In this document: positions 22,960 through 35,108 of the stretch, piece after piece
Layout of the letters: every line of letters starts with the position of its first letter
Position numbering within the stretch: the stretch's first letter is position 1
Assembly (NCBI GenBank): GCA_000727475.1
Contig: KL647290.1
Location: 207,638-271,637, forward strand
Direction of reading: 5' to 3'
Origin: Sarcocystis neurona
Lineage: Eukaryota > Apicomplexa > Conoidasida > Eucoccidiorida > Sarcocystidae
DNA length: 64,000 bases
The notes under the pieces: generated by a model
What the model saw: the letters and a program-made list of their open reading frames with translations, nothing else
Databases searched by the model: none
Told to the model about the DNA's origin: nothing
Program-made: the position numbers and the translations under genes

Positions 22960-24984
22960 CTACCAGCGTTTGCGGCGTTTGCTGCTGCTGCTGGTGGCAG
23001 CTGCTGCTGCCCCGTCTGCACCTATGCTGCTGCTGCTGCTTCCCGGTTTTCTCGAGCGCTGCTGTCCAGATCTGCCGCTTCGGTGTCTGCTGCTGCTTCG
23101 GCTGCGGCTTCTGCGGCGTGCTGCACTGCTGCTGCTCCCCCCTCCGCGACGACGTGTGCGCGGCGAAACGCTCCCTCGGCTGCTGTCACTGTCGCTGCTG
23201 CTGCTGTCAGAGGACGAGGACGACGAAGAAGCACGCCCCCGCTTGGGTGCAGGAGGGAAAGCTAGTTTTATAACGCCCTCAGCAGCAAGCGCAGATATCC
23301 CACCAGCGGAGCCGCTGCTGCGTAACCCCCCCCCCACGCCGTGATACGTGCTCCCTGCAAGTCCTGCTGCTGCTGCCCCAGGAGCGCGAGGGAACGAAGT
23401 AGCGCCTCCAGGGATCAACTGCTGGTGTGCGTGCTTCTCGTGCTGCAGTCCATCCGGATGCCACACGCCCTCCCCTCGGTGTTGCTGCTGCTGCAGCGGC
23501 CCAGGAACACCAGCTGCTACTGCTGCCTCTCCACTACTGCCGCCCCCCAGACTGTCTCTATGCAGAGCCGTTGCCTGTGCGTCAGCTCCTGCTGGTGCTG
23601 CCGCTGAGACACTCTCCCCATTCGCTGCACCCATGCCCCTGCTGCAACTGCTGGAGCTGCTATCGTACGCCCCTGCTCCTCCTCCTATTTCTCCTCCTGC
23701 ACCGTCTTTGCTGCCGCTGCTTCCGGACTGCGGTGCCTGCAACGCGTGGTACGGATCCTCCTCAGCCTGCAGCGGCTGCCTTTGCCCTGCTCCTCCTGGC
23801 GAAGAAGCAGAAGCGGCGCCTCCTGCGGCAGCGGCAGGATCAGCGGAAGAAATGGGATGCTGCTCTGCCAGATCCTCTGCTGAAGGAGGAACGCAGAAGC
23901 CCGCGGGAGGACCAGAAGACACCACCGGCCGCGCCTGTTGCTGCTGTTGCTGAGGCTTGCGTTTTTTCCTTCCAAATTCGTCAAAATCTTCGTCGTCCGA
24001 GTCGTGTCTACGTCTGTCACTCGGATCTTGCAAATCGTAGTGGCCACCACCGCGACCCGTGCGGGGCTGCTCTTCATGGGAATGGGGCTTCGGAGCGCTA
24101 CAAATGTTACACGTGCTGCGCCTCGCCCAGTTGACGTTCCCGCACAGAGGGCAGGGCCAGTCTCCCTGGCGAAACATGCCAGGCGGCCCTCCTAAGTGCG
24201 GAGCCGCTCCTCCTACTTGGCCGGCTGCTGGGGTCGCAGGAGCCTTTCCTCTGGCTTTGCCGCAGCGATTACAACGCGTACGCTTCGAAAAATTGATGTT
24301 CCCGCACGCAGGGTCGGTGCACTCCCAGTCTCCCTCTTTGCGCAAACGAGGAGGAAGACACGCGCCCACCTTCCCTCCGAATGGCCCGCCACTTCCGTAC
24401 CCACCAACACTGCCACTGCTCCTGCCGCTACTTCCTCCTCCCTCGCCACCCAGGAATGCCGAGCAGTCGCCGCTGCCGTGAAAAGACGGATCAAACGGTG
24501 CCGCTCCTACTCCTGCGCCGCCGCTGCTACTGCTACGTCCAGTCCCCTTCCCACGGCCGGCGGAGAAAAGAACCGGCGGCCCTCCACGCATCGCCGCCGG
24601 CGGACTACTGCTCCCGTCCGCTGAGGACAAGGAAACGCCCCCTGACAAAGGCGTTCCCCCTGGCATAGAAGCTGCTCCTCCTACGGCGGGCGACGGCATG
24701 TAGGCATAAGATTCAGACACAGGTGGAGGAGAAGCATACGCAGCAGGAGCCAACCCCGCACCAGCGGCAGCAGTAGAAGGCGCTCCAGCAGCCGCAGGAC
24801 CTGCGGAAGGACAAGCGTACGGTGGAGCCAGGTAACCAGATGCAGTTGGCGCAGGCGCATACGAACCAGGGACACATCCAGGGGCCGACCCTCCTCCCCC
24901 TGCGTCCAAAGGTCCTCCTCCGGCAGATATATAGGCAACACCGCCCAGAGGGCCGGCGCTGCCTCCCCCAGGGAACGAGTACAT
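22960..24984 (-). CDS. ZRANB2: RanBP2-type zinc finger / RS-domain protein, ZRANB2-like splicing regulator
   Basis: A 674-residue single-exon frame. Residues 1-215 are a Gly/Ala/Pro-rich low-complexity tail. Two RanBP2-type zinc fingers follow: about 217-246 (GDWECTDPACGNINF, then CNRCGKARG) and about 273-300 (GDWPCPLCGNVNW, then CNICSAPKP). Each has the W, N and four Cys expected. The acidic-basic motif DEDFDEFGRKKRK (about 331-343) matches the DEFGRKK block that follows the fingers in ZRANB2. A long Gln/Ser/Ala-rich linker then leads to a C-terminal Arg/Ser domain and a basic SSSKRRKRW end. The family binds single-stranded AGGUAA-type RNA in the nucleus and regulates splice-site choice. The start chosen is MYSFPGGG; an in-frame ATG 28 codons upstream (25068) is possible but gives an atypical hydrophobic leader. 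ZRANB2 is usually shorter (about 320-330 residues), and the excess here is low complexity. Confidence 0.93.
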   Translation of the reverse strand: MYSFPGGGSAGPLGGVAYISAGGGPLDAGGGGSAPGCVPGSYAPAPTASGYLAPPYACPSAGPAAAGAPSTAAAGAGLAPAAYASPPPVSESYAYMPSPAVGGAASMPGGTPLSGGVSLSSADGSSSPPAAMRGGPPVLFSAGRGKGTGRSSSSGGAGVGAAPFDPSFHGSGDCSAFLGGEGGGSSGRSSGSVGGYGSGGPFGGKVGACLPPRLRKEGDWECTDPACGNINFSKRTRCNRCGKARGKAPATPAAGQVGGAAPHLGGPPGMFRQGDWPCPLCGNVNWARRSTCNICSAPKPHSHEEQPRTGRGGGHYDLQDPSDRRRHDSDDEDFDEFGRKKRKPQQQQQQARPVVSSGPPAGFCVPPSAEDLAEQHPISSADPAAAAGGAASASSPGGAGQRQPLQAEEDPYHALQAPQSGSSGSKDGAGGEIGGGAGAYDSSSSSCSRGMGAANGESVSAAAPAGADAQATALHRDSLGGGSSGEAAVAAGVPGPLQQQQHRGEGVWHPDGLQHEKHAHQQLIPGGATSFPRAPGAAAAGLAGSTYHGVGGGLRSSGSAGGISALAAEGVIKLAFPPAPKRGRASSSSSSSDSSSSDSDSSRGSVSPRTRRRGGGSSSSAARRRSRSRSSSRHRSGRSGQQRSRKPGSSSSSIGADGAAAAATSSSSKRRKRW

Positions 24985-24986
24985 GA

Positions 24987-27450
24987 CGGATCGAAGGGAA
25001 ACGGGGAGGAAATCAACAGCTAGCGAGTGGAAGAGAGCAAAACGTGAGGTACAGGCAACGATATACACATTTGCATGGGAAGAAAATAAGAGAGATTGTG
25101 AAACGGTATGGGAAGGAAGCGAGAGAACGAGAGACAGTTATCCTGGTGGAGGAAAACGAGGACGTTCCAACATAAGGTGAGGCGTCCACAAGTGAGCGAC
25201 GTAAGTAATCAGGAAGACATCTAAGGACAGGAAATTATGGTACTAAAGCGATAGTTACAAAGGAACGGGACAGCGTGACGGTGTAGCGACACCGCGGGAC
25301 GCGTCCGCTAAATGTGGCGATGGAAAGAGATGGAATTGCAGGGGAAGGGAGAGAAGGAAGAACACAGTAAAGGAACGAGATCCGGGCCAAAGATGACGGG
25401 GAAATAAGAAGACCGTGCCGCCTTCTTGGAAACTGATTCCGCTCACATGAGCCAGAATCGACCTTGGAGAAGCTACACTATTTCAACCGCTAAACGCTGA
25501 GATAGACAGTAGAACAGCAGACGAACTGAAAGTGCGTACGGAGAAAAGGAGTACACGGAAGGACACGGACATACAGGAAAAGGAAACCAGTAACACTGGG
25601 AAGAAAAGTAAAGGCATGCACGGCGACGGAGCGAGCGAAGGACGCGGAAGGTGGAAGGATGAAGTGAGAAGGACGAATAACAAGCACGGTGTAAATAAAT
25701 GAAGTGTGAGAGGAGGAAGGGGAATGAAAGGGGAGCCGGAAAGACAGGTAAAGAAAAACAGTCTCGTTGTCGTCTACATCACAGTAAAGATACGGCGCAA
25801 TACCACGAATGTGTGCTGGGCAAGAGTGGCACTCCGGAAGAATATAGCCACGAAACGGAAGTTCAAGCTTTCCAAAGCGTTGCGCGTAGAGAATGAGAGC
25901 CACATAACCCAAGTGACGAAATAAGCAACACATGCAAAAAGAAATTCCAGGCTCGCCATCGACTACCCTATGCTTCGTCGTAGAGAGGAGCTGCACACAG
26001 TCCACCGCCCAGTTACAGACCACGTAAAGTACACGGTAGCCACTTGTCAGTACGCGTTCCGCATTTCCCATAACTCCTGAACTCCTGAAACCTCAGGGGG
26101 TAGTTTCCGACTATGACCTACAACAGAACTGGCGGGCGAGCTGTGAAAAGTTCCAGTGGGCATCGCTGGCCGCCGGGGTTGCAAAGGTGAACGCCGTCGG
26201 GCGTCTGCAGTACCTGCAGAGGGGCGAAGAAATTGTAGTTCACCACTCTCGTGATTCGAATTTCACACCTAGATTTTATTATTCGTGTGAAAGGTAGATG
26301 GAAATACCCGTAGCACGCGTATCACGATAACGTAGACAATATCGTAGATCTGGCGAATTGACCGACCCATCTTGAAGGAAAACCCGAGTAGAGAATCAGT
26401 ACAGAGATTGCAGCTTCACATTCAGCAGTGCAGAGATTCGCAACCTGGGAGTTTTTACCAGTATTCACTGGTACCGTATAGTACACGCAACAATAAAATT
26501 CGTATATTCATGGGTGTGCAGGTTTCCACGTAGGTATGAAAGCACAGTGAGTCGCATTATTGTATGAGCAGTCCACAGAACGGATATGACGTAGGCCAAC
26601 TTAGTCCACCCAGTGTTTGCTAAGAGCCTCGGTGGAGAAGTGGCGTGTCACGGTCAAGGCCTGCGACGGCTACAGTCAGCGTCAAAGCAAAATACAAGGA
26701 TGGTCTGTGTGGCCTGAAAAGCTCGCCAAGTCGCAGTTGTTGACAAGGAAAGACGGCAAAAGTAGTGGTGTCTCTTTCTTACCCTGAGTAGGCAGCACCG
26801 ACCGCGGGAAGTCGTACAAGTGAAATATCGAGACGTCTCAAGTATTAACTGACACTCTGAAGTGTACGGATAAATCAAGCGAGTGTGTCACCGCAAGTTG
26901 AGGAGCTCACTACAAGCGTCAGTCACACCTGAAGCGTAGTAGTAGGAATGACATCAAATGTCGAGGGGAGGGCGGTGAGGCTCGAACAAAGATTTTTGCA
27001 CACATGTATTAAATACAATAGCCGAGCGGTCGTACCACACGAGAATGTTCGGTGAAATTTCGTCAGCAGTATTGTACCGGTGGTAACAGAAATATGTAAA
27101 CCAGAAGTGCAGCAGTGACAAAAGCAAGCAACATCTACGGGCGAGTGAGTTTTGCAGGGAGCACGACTGTGAAGTGCTGTTTAGCACTTGACGTGCCGTG
27201 AATGACACAACTTCATGCAAGACTTGTCACTTTGGAATTGGTGCCCTGAGCTACGCGGACAAAACGTGGAGGAGGGCGACGTCTTTTGAACTGCGTCGTT
27301 ATGCCAGCAGGGTGGCTTCTCACGGTATGTACGCATGTTTGTTGAGTTAGGCAGCATAGTAGTGTCGCCGACACAGCCGTGCCTCCCAGAGAGACAGGTC
27401 CCCGCTTAGTCCCACAAATGCTACTCTCCAAACCGACAGACTCGTTACAG
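24987..27450. other. Repeat-poor intergenic segment, no gene recognised
   Basis: Balanced composition without CAG runs, upstream of the zinc-finger gene start. The largest frame (- strand 26071-25490) has no recognisable motif and a chance-like composition. The proximal part (24987 to about 25200) presumably holds the zinc-finger gene's 5' UTR and promoter; no specific element can be named. Confidence 0.6.
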
Positions 27451-28799
27451 AAAAACACAAATCACTGTTGCTGTGGAGTGCAGTTGTTGGCGTGGTTGAT
27501 AAGAAAAGCGTAGATCGGTGGGACCCAGAGTACCTGCTGCTGCAGAACGTGTGAGATGAGACGCTGTTGTTGCTGAGATACCCAGGGAGAGAGGCAGAAA
27601 ACTTCTTTGAAGTAACTGCTGCTTGAGAACAGCTGAGGTTTGCTGCCGGCAATAGGGCAGAAACTGCTCATAATACGCAAATGGACAGCTCGGGATCTTG
27701 CCTTAGACACGCAGGAGGCAGTTCTTCCGTTGCTGCTCTTTGTGCCGCTGCTGAGTCCGCTGTTTCTCCTGCCTCTGGAGTTCCTGCTGCTGTTGTTGCT
27801 ACTTCTAACGACGACAGAGGCATACTTACTTCTGAACAGGGGGACCGGTGCATGCAGCATTGCGGTGACAGCTGCTCTGTGCGTGTGTGTGTCTGTCTGT
27901 GTGTTTGTGCGTCCTTGTAGTTGGGTCTGTACACGTGAGCACTTTCAGAACTGCATTTTGAACCGATAGACGTATGCCACAAAAGAGACAAAACCGGCAT
28001 CACTCTACAAATTATGTGTCACTCCTGTTAGTACTTGAATGTCTCGCTATAGGAGGAGAAATCCGTCGTTCCAACTGCAAAATTGTGTGGCCACGTTCAA
28101 CACCTTCAATTTGGATGGAAGCCCCCTCCTCCTTACCGCATATATATATATATATATATATGTGCTGATCTATGACGAACTCGCAGCGTGGTGGTATCCG
28201 TATATATCGCTGCTATGTGTACAGACTCCACGTGAGGCATAACGTATGTGTGCAGCAGACACTGGTCAGGCTTTCAAAAAAGCGTACCCTCCTCTTCTGC
28301 TTTTTTCCCGTGTCCCCTCTTCCCTTATTTGCTCTGCGTTGCGCTCCTCGATTTCTTTCCGTTCCGCAGAAATAGTCCGTGGTTTTCCTTTCCATTGACC
28401 AACATCCAAATGCAAGGCTTTTCAAAGGGCCCAACAACAAAAGACACCTTTGCTGTGCTTTCTGCGTGTCCTGCGGTGAAAGCACCAATAACTGCATAGT
28501 TATCCTGCGGCTGGCTGCTCCTTTCGCGCAGCTGCTGCAGTGTTGCGCTACGAGTAGACATGCACACACCTTTCTACAAAAAGAAATGAGGGAAGTATTT
28601 AAGCGCGTTTGACACACAGCAATATGCTGCTGCATGTTCGTTTTTTTTGAGTCCACACTGTCTTCTCACACGTACACTCGAAGCGGAGCAAGACAACCCT
28701 TCCTCGCGTATCCACCGTTCTGACGCTGTTGTACCAGTGCAACTCTCTGCGATGCTGCGACGCTGTCAAATCCTTCATATAAAGTGCGTGCTGCAGCAG

Positions 28800-30900
28800 G
28801 TGCTGCAAAAGGTATTTCTTCTTTTTCTCAAGTTGCGAATCCACCCTAGTGTTGCTGCTGCTGGTGTTGCTCCAGCAACGTCCCCGCCTCTGCTGGCTGT
28901 TGCCGTACAAAGTCACACGCACTAGTCAAGACTGCACGGGCTATTGCTGTTTTTTTCATCAACAGTGTCAGATTTCTGCTACGGTGCCACGCTGCCTCTC
29001 CCGTTGCTGCTGGCGTTTCTTCTGCTTCTGCTGCTCGTCTGCTGCGTACCCTAACTTCTGTTCCTGTGTACAAAGGACCCTCTTTTCTGTTGCTGCTGCT
29101 GCTGCTGTGCTACGTATCAACTGCCGCTGCTGGAACATCAATAACAGCCATCCCGCTGTTGTCGCTGCTGCTCGTGCCACACGTCGTCGTACGTTTCCGC
29201 AGGTGCCACAGCAGCACTTGTGCTGGACCCCTGACCGTGTCGAGCAGCTGTAGCCGCTGGGCCCTGCTGCGCCTCTGCTGCTGCTAGTTCAAAAACTGTG
29301 GACCCGATTGTGACAGGAAGCGTTCACATCCGTCCGCTGTTTCACGCCGACCCTCTGCTGCTGTGTGTCTCCCTCTTCTCCTTGTTCTCTGAAAAACGCC
29401 GCTGTTTCTTCAGCATATCACACTACGCATCCACAGCGGGCCTCCTCTACCTCTGCATCCATCTGTTACGAATATACGGTAGAGAAACCACATACGTACA
29501 TTTTGTACATGTGTGAGAAACTGTACAACACACACGTCGGCTATTATAGACAATCAACAAAAATAAACATCACATATACAGTATCAGTACGTAGGTGTAG
29601 GTGTGCGTGTGTGTGTGGCCAGGTGTGAGGTCTGCTGGTGCTGGTGCTGCTGCTACTGCTCTTGCGACCGGCAAGCCACTGCTGTTCCTGCGGAGCTACT
29701 TCCGTCAGACAAGTAGTTCTCCTCCCTCGCAGATCGCTGGTATGGTGTAACTGCTCGTTCAACTTTTGTACATTGAATTCTCAAAATCTTATTGTTTCCT
29801 CTGCTGAACAGCCAAAGAGGGACTCCGATGTTGCTGCTGCGGGGGCTGCTCTTCTTCTCTGCGTTGCCTGCTTGTCGTTCTGCTGCGCGATGCAGCTCAC
29901 TCACGCTTTTTCCCCTTCCTCTTACAAATTCACATCTCCTACCACGTCACGCTGGTGTGGCTGCATATGGTTTTGCAACTGCTGCTGCGCGGCTGCTTCA
30001 GCGTCTGCTTCTGCTGCCACTTATAGCCCGCTACTACTTTTACTCTCCACTCGTGCTTTGCATTTGAGATTGCTGGTTCCTCCGGCTCTCCTGCTGCTGC
30101 TAATGTGCACTTGCTGTTGTCCTTGGTTTTGCTGCTGCTTCTGCGTCTCTCGCACTTCCACGTCTCCCGCATCTCTTCTACTTTGGCGGTGTGTGTTTTG
30201 CTACTGTCGCGCAGTTCTACGCAGCCGTCTGCTGGGGCCGATGCTGCTGCTCAGGCGCATCAGGATCCTCTACAGGGATGATTTTGGGCCTGTTCTTCGT
30301 GTCGTCTTCTAAGAAGTCGCCTTCAAGATTCTCTGCATTTGTCTCTGCCTGCATGTCCGAGTGCTGCTGGTCCTGCGCCACGTCTGCCCCGTGCTGGTGA
30401 TGTGGCTGGGCTGCCGCTGCACACATTCAACCAACGCCCGACAGCAGCCAACGGCAATGGCAACTCGTCCCCCGCAGCGAAGACAGCAACCGCATGCAGC
30501 AACAGCAGCGGGGAAAACAACAGCAGCAGGAAGCGGAAACACCCACCCGTATTCGCGGCAGCAGCACCACCCCACAGCAAGAGGAGTCCACAGTAGCAGC
30601 AGCAGCAGCAGCGGAGAGCGGACGCAGCCACCAGTATTACCAGCAGTGGCGGCGCGCAGGCCACAGCACCAGCAGCAGCAGAGAGCGTAAGCAGCCATCA
30701 CGTCAGCAGCAGCGGCAGAGCAGTCCACAGCAGCCGCAGCAGAGAGCGAAAACAGCCAACAGAATTAGCAGCATCGGCAGCAGCAAGTAGCAAAGAAGAG
30801 CACCAGTGGGCGTCAGCACGAGCAAGAGCAAGAAGCGGACGCACGCAGGTGGCAAGGCTCTCAGCACTTGCTGCATTTCATCTCTCAGGAGGAAGGCAGA
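28800..30900. repeat. CTG block (28.8-30.3 kb) then CAG block (30.4-30.9 kb), + strand
   Basis: The + strand is CTG-rich to about 30.37 kb and CAG-rich from about 30.44 to 30.84 kb. If the polarity seen in the known genes holds, this indicates a - strand gene: exonic CAG on the - strand below 30.43 kb, preceded by an intronic CTG block. Confidence 0.65.
30217..30426 (-). CDS. Candidate exon of an unassigned - strand gene
   Basis: An open segment of 69 codons beginning ATG directly after an in-frame stop. It includes the acidic stretch NLEGDFLEDDTKNRPKIIPV, then EDPDAPEQQHRPQQ. It is depleted of the Leu/Cys-rich composition typical of spurious frames here. GT dinucleotides usable as donors lie at the 3' end (after IIP and just before the stop codon). 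On this strand the DNA just upstream (about 30.44-30.80 kb) is CTG-rich, the arrangement seen before acceptors of the known genes. Further - strand fragments downstream are also open: about 30172-29939, 29904-29653, 28980-28850 and 28567-28325 (the last containing DNYAVIGAFTAGHAESTAK). They were not assembled into one model and no homologue is recognised. Confidence 0.3.
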   Translation of the reverse strand: MCAAAAQPHHQHGADVAQDQQHSDMQAETNAENLEGDFLEDDTKNRPKIIPVEDPDAPEQQHRPQQTAA

Positions 30901-31059
30901 GAAGTCCATGTAATTCCTCCAAAACGACGTCCCTATTCTTTTTTCCGTGGTTACATACTACGAAATTTACAGAGGGCTCGCTCTCAAGGAAGACCACTCC
31001 TTCGTAGACGTAAAAACGAGCACACACGGGCACATAGAGATGTACGTTAGTCGTCGTAC

Positions 31060-31400
31060 ACAAACATACAGATATATACACACAAACGGGCGTATATACG
31101 AAGAAGGACAGAGCTAGACATACATATATATACATACATATGGACAGAGACAAAGAGGTGGACGAATATGTAATTTTCTGTACATATATATATATATACA
31201 TAGTGTGCATAGGTAGAAGGACAGAGCCACCTATATATATATATATACACCGAAAGAGGAACAGAGGGAGACAGAGAGAGACACAGAAGGATGAATATGT
31301 AATTTTCTGTGCATACATATATATATATATACAAACAGGCATACATACGAAGAGGGACAGGGCTACGAGTGGATGAATAGGTAATTTTTTGGACATATAC
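31060..31400. repeat. About 80-130-bp tandem repeat with TATA spacers
   Basis: The block gaatatgtaattttctgt recurs near 31166 and 31292, and as gaataggtaattttttgg near 31374, separated by TATA tracts and ggacagag-type purine blocks. Confidence 0.7.
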
Positions 31401-32786
31401 AGGTATGTGCAGGTACTGGCAAGAAAACAGATGAATGTGGAAGTTTTATTAATACGTGTCGTGTCAAGAAATTCAAAGAAAGACGTGTAAATGGAAAATG
31501 GGCGGCGGGGTAACGAAAGTGTCTAGACTTTGTCACGTCCGCGTTTCCTCGATGACCGAATGCATGCGGTCCCTGCTGACAACCTTCCTTACTTTTTCCT
31601 TGAGCCGCAGCGCAGCCGCTTTCTCTCTTCTTCCTCCTGCTCTTCTTCATCTTCCTTTTCTTCTTCTTCTGTTTCTTCTCCTTCCTCTTCTTCTCAATAA
31701 ATATTTACAGAACGTGACGCACATCTCTATACTACACATATGCAAGTCAAGTTATCGACGACACGCCGGTATACCAGCGTTCACTTTCTCTCGCTCTCTG
31801 CCTTTCTCTCTATCACTCAACAGATGTACACAGACGCATATACTCTATAAACGTGAATCATACACGTATTCGTACATCTACATATATACATATATATATG
31901 TATATACACGTAAGTGTATCATAGGAGAGCCACTGTGTGTAGTACAAATGTCTACACACACGTAACGTTGTCGTATACGCAGCACTGCATATATCTATGT
32001 ATAGGGGCCACGTTTGTATATGAAATGTATCTATCTATACATACATGCACGTTGTACAAGAACGCTTGAACACATACCCAAATGTATACATAGATGTAAC
32101 AGAATATAATATGTTGCACAGATGTATACCTCTGTGACGTGTCTACGCTACACATGTCCACACACAAAAGATCCAAGCAATACGTATGTATATATTACAC
32201 AAAGAAAATATATATATACGTGTATATCTCCCTGGATAATTTACTTGATGTAAGTTCGGTGACTTCATGCCTGCGTGTGTGTCTCGAAATGTTTTTCTCT
32301 CTCCTGGAGTGCTGTATATATTCGTATAGACACAGCAAACGTACCTACGTGTACGTCTATAATATATTGGTGCACCACCCAAGAATATACGTGGCATGAC
32401 TCACATACACACATACATATATATGTGTGGGAATACATAGAGGGCAGGAGAAGTGCTGACAAAAAAGTCAGAGACTGCTGGGTGAATTCTCCTTCTGCTG
32501 CAGGAGATGAAGAACAGAAAGGGACCGTGGGCTTTCTTATCTTCGAAGGTCGTTCAGCACGCGTGTTCTTCAGTGTACCTTCCGTCTACTCAAGACAGAG
32601 TCCGCGCAGGTGGTTTTCCACGCAGTTTCTTCTGTTTTTCATCTCCTACTCTCCCCATGTGCCCACCCCACAACCGATGTTGTCTTTCGCTTGGTTCTAC
32701 GTCTCTCAATCTCAATTAATTATATCGTTTTCTTCCTTCCTGTTCCTCTGTTCCGCTCTTTCTACCGTGTTTCTCTTCTTTTATCT

Positions 32787-33823
32787 TCAGCAGCCTCCAC
32801 CACGTGGTGAGTTCTTCTCTACAAGCTTCGTCTCCGGTAAAACACGCAAAAGTGAGCCGGACGGAGAGAAAAAGACCAGAACGTCGACATGCACGTACAT
32901 TTCCACCGGCTCTCTCACATACACCGCAGCAGCCCACGCAAACCCCACAACGCACCCAGCAGCCGAACAGCAAAATGCCGACGCAGCACGTAGCAGGACG
33001 AGGAGGCGGAGGAGGAGGAGGGCCACCGCATGTATTTCTATCCATGCAGAAAGCGAAGAAGCCCAAGAGATACGAGAAAGACAGAAAGAAGGGAAGAAAG
33101 GAAGAAGGGGAGAAAGGAAGGCGGATAGAAAGAAGTGAAAAAGCTAAGAGGGAAGGGACGGAGAAAGGGAAACATCTGTGCTGCTGTTGCTGCTGCTGGA
33201 GGTTTGTCTCCACATCGCCGGGCATTCGGGACGGAAAGGAAGAAGAACACGGGGGAGAAAAGGAGGACAAAAGTTTGCAGAAGACGAGGTCGTTCCCGGG
33301 GCTTACGTGGGCGGGCCTTGGGAAGGGAGAAAACTTTTTGAGTGAGGCGTATCAATTCTTCCCTTCTCTTCTCTATGTCTTCGACGGTGATCACCGGATC
33401 TGCGTAGGGAGGCAGTGTGTGCTGCTTCGCCATCTGTCCACGTCCGCCCGCATGCAGCCAGAAACAAAAAGAAGGCAGCAGCAGCGAGGACAAGACAGAG
33501 CAAGAAGACGATGAGGAGGAAGAGAAGAAGGAAAGAGCAGCACGCCGCCTACAACCGAAGCTCATGCCGCATATCTATTCAACAGCGAAACTGCTTCAGC
33601 CCCCTGGAAGATATATATATATATATATGTATAAGTATATATACGTGTTACCATCAACAGGGCTGTTTCAGCGCGCGTATATATATATATATATATGTTT
33701 ACATAGCACGGAGATATATATATATATATACACGTATAATCAACAACAACAATGCTTCAGCGCGGGGGGATACTCACATGTATATATATACGTATAATCA
33801 ACAATGCTGCTTCAGCCCGCGCG

Positions 33824-33864
<41 letters not shown>

Positions 33865-35077
33865 GTATGTATGGCGGGGATACTTATATATATATATGTA
33901 TACGCTCCTCCGCGAGGACGGATGCGGAAATGGTTGGCGAGCGAGGTGGTAGGAACGGTCGGAAGTTTTTCTGCGCCAAAATTGTTGAGATGGCCACGCA
34001 TGCGGAAGAACGCGTTGATTTTCCTTTCTCTGCAACCGTGAGACACCAACTCTCTCTTTCTGTCTCTCTGTGTTGGAAGCTCACATAAGTTGCTGACTTG
34101 ACTTCTCTCTTCAACAAAAACTTCTCCAAATAAATGCCTGTACATACTACATATATCTATATCCATCTATCCATCTATCTATCTATATATATGGATCTGT
34201 GTAAACTTCACAAGCGTCCACGTGTATATGAGTAGACGTATGCCGTCTATCCGTACAGATATTATTTTACATATATATATATACGCTTGTGAAGGACAAC
34301 CGGAGACTATATCCATATACATGTAGAGACATACTTAGACGATGCGACTACATACGTAAAGATGCACACAGACCTATAGGCTCTTGAAGTACAATAAACA
34401 CATACATATATATGTATATATCTATTCATGTATATACATATATATACGCGTATGTAGAACACCATCTGTACAGATAAATGCAATGCGTATATACACACAT
34501 GTACATATACATATATATATATCGGACTTCAACAGCGTCTGTGTCTGTGTGTATATATACACCGTCCTTCTACATGTATTATATTCCCACGCTGTCCTAC
34601 ACAAGCGTATACATATATATGTGTATACATGCATACCGCTTATTTGTACAAATACTATTGTATCTCTCTCTCCCCATATATATATATATATGTACTGGAC
34701 TTCAAGAGCGTATGTGTGTATATGTGTGTGTGTACGTCTACATATGTGCTAGCATATACCATCTGTTCAAGAATTCTTCTACTACATAGATATAGAGGGA
34801 GAGACATCTTCTGCTGTCCTTCACAAGCGTACGTATGTGTATATGTATACACGTATATATATACACATGCCGTTTATCTGTACAGATACTATTCTACATA
34901 TATATATGTAGAGAAAGTAAGATATATATATATATATACGTGTATGCTGTACTTCAAGAGCGTATGTGTGTGTGTGTGTGTGGATGTATGTCTACATATG
35001 TACTGGCATATACCATCTATCTAAATATTCTTCTACATGTATATATATGTTCTCCTGATGCCCTTCACAAGCGTACG

Positions 35078-35108
<31 letters not shown>

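Noticed and set aside
22473..23273. + strand frame overlapping the 3' end of the zinc-finger gene, with Gln/Lys/Arg-rich stretches (about 22680-22848 looks protein-like)
   Set aside because: Opposite a secure gene and its 3' flank. The purine bias of the strand explains the charged composition. A GTAAGT near 22661 was noted but no partner exon was found.
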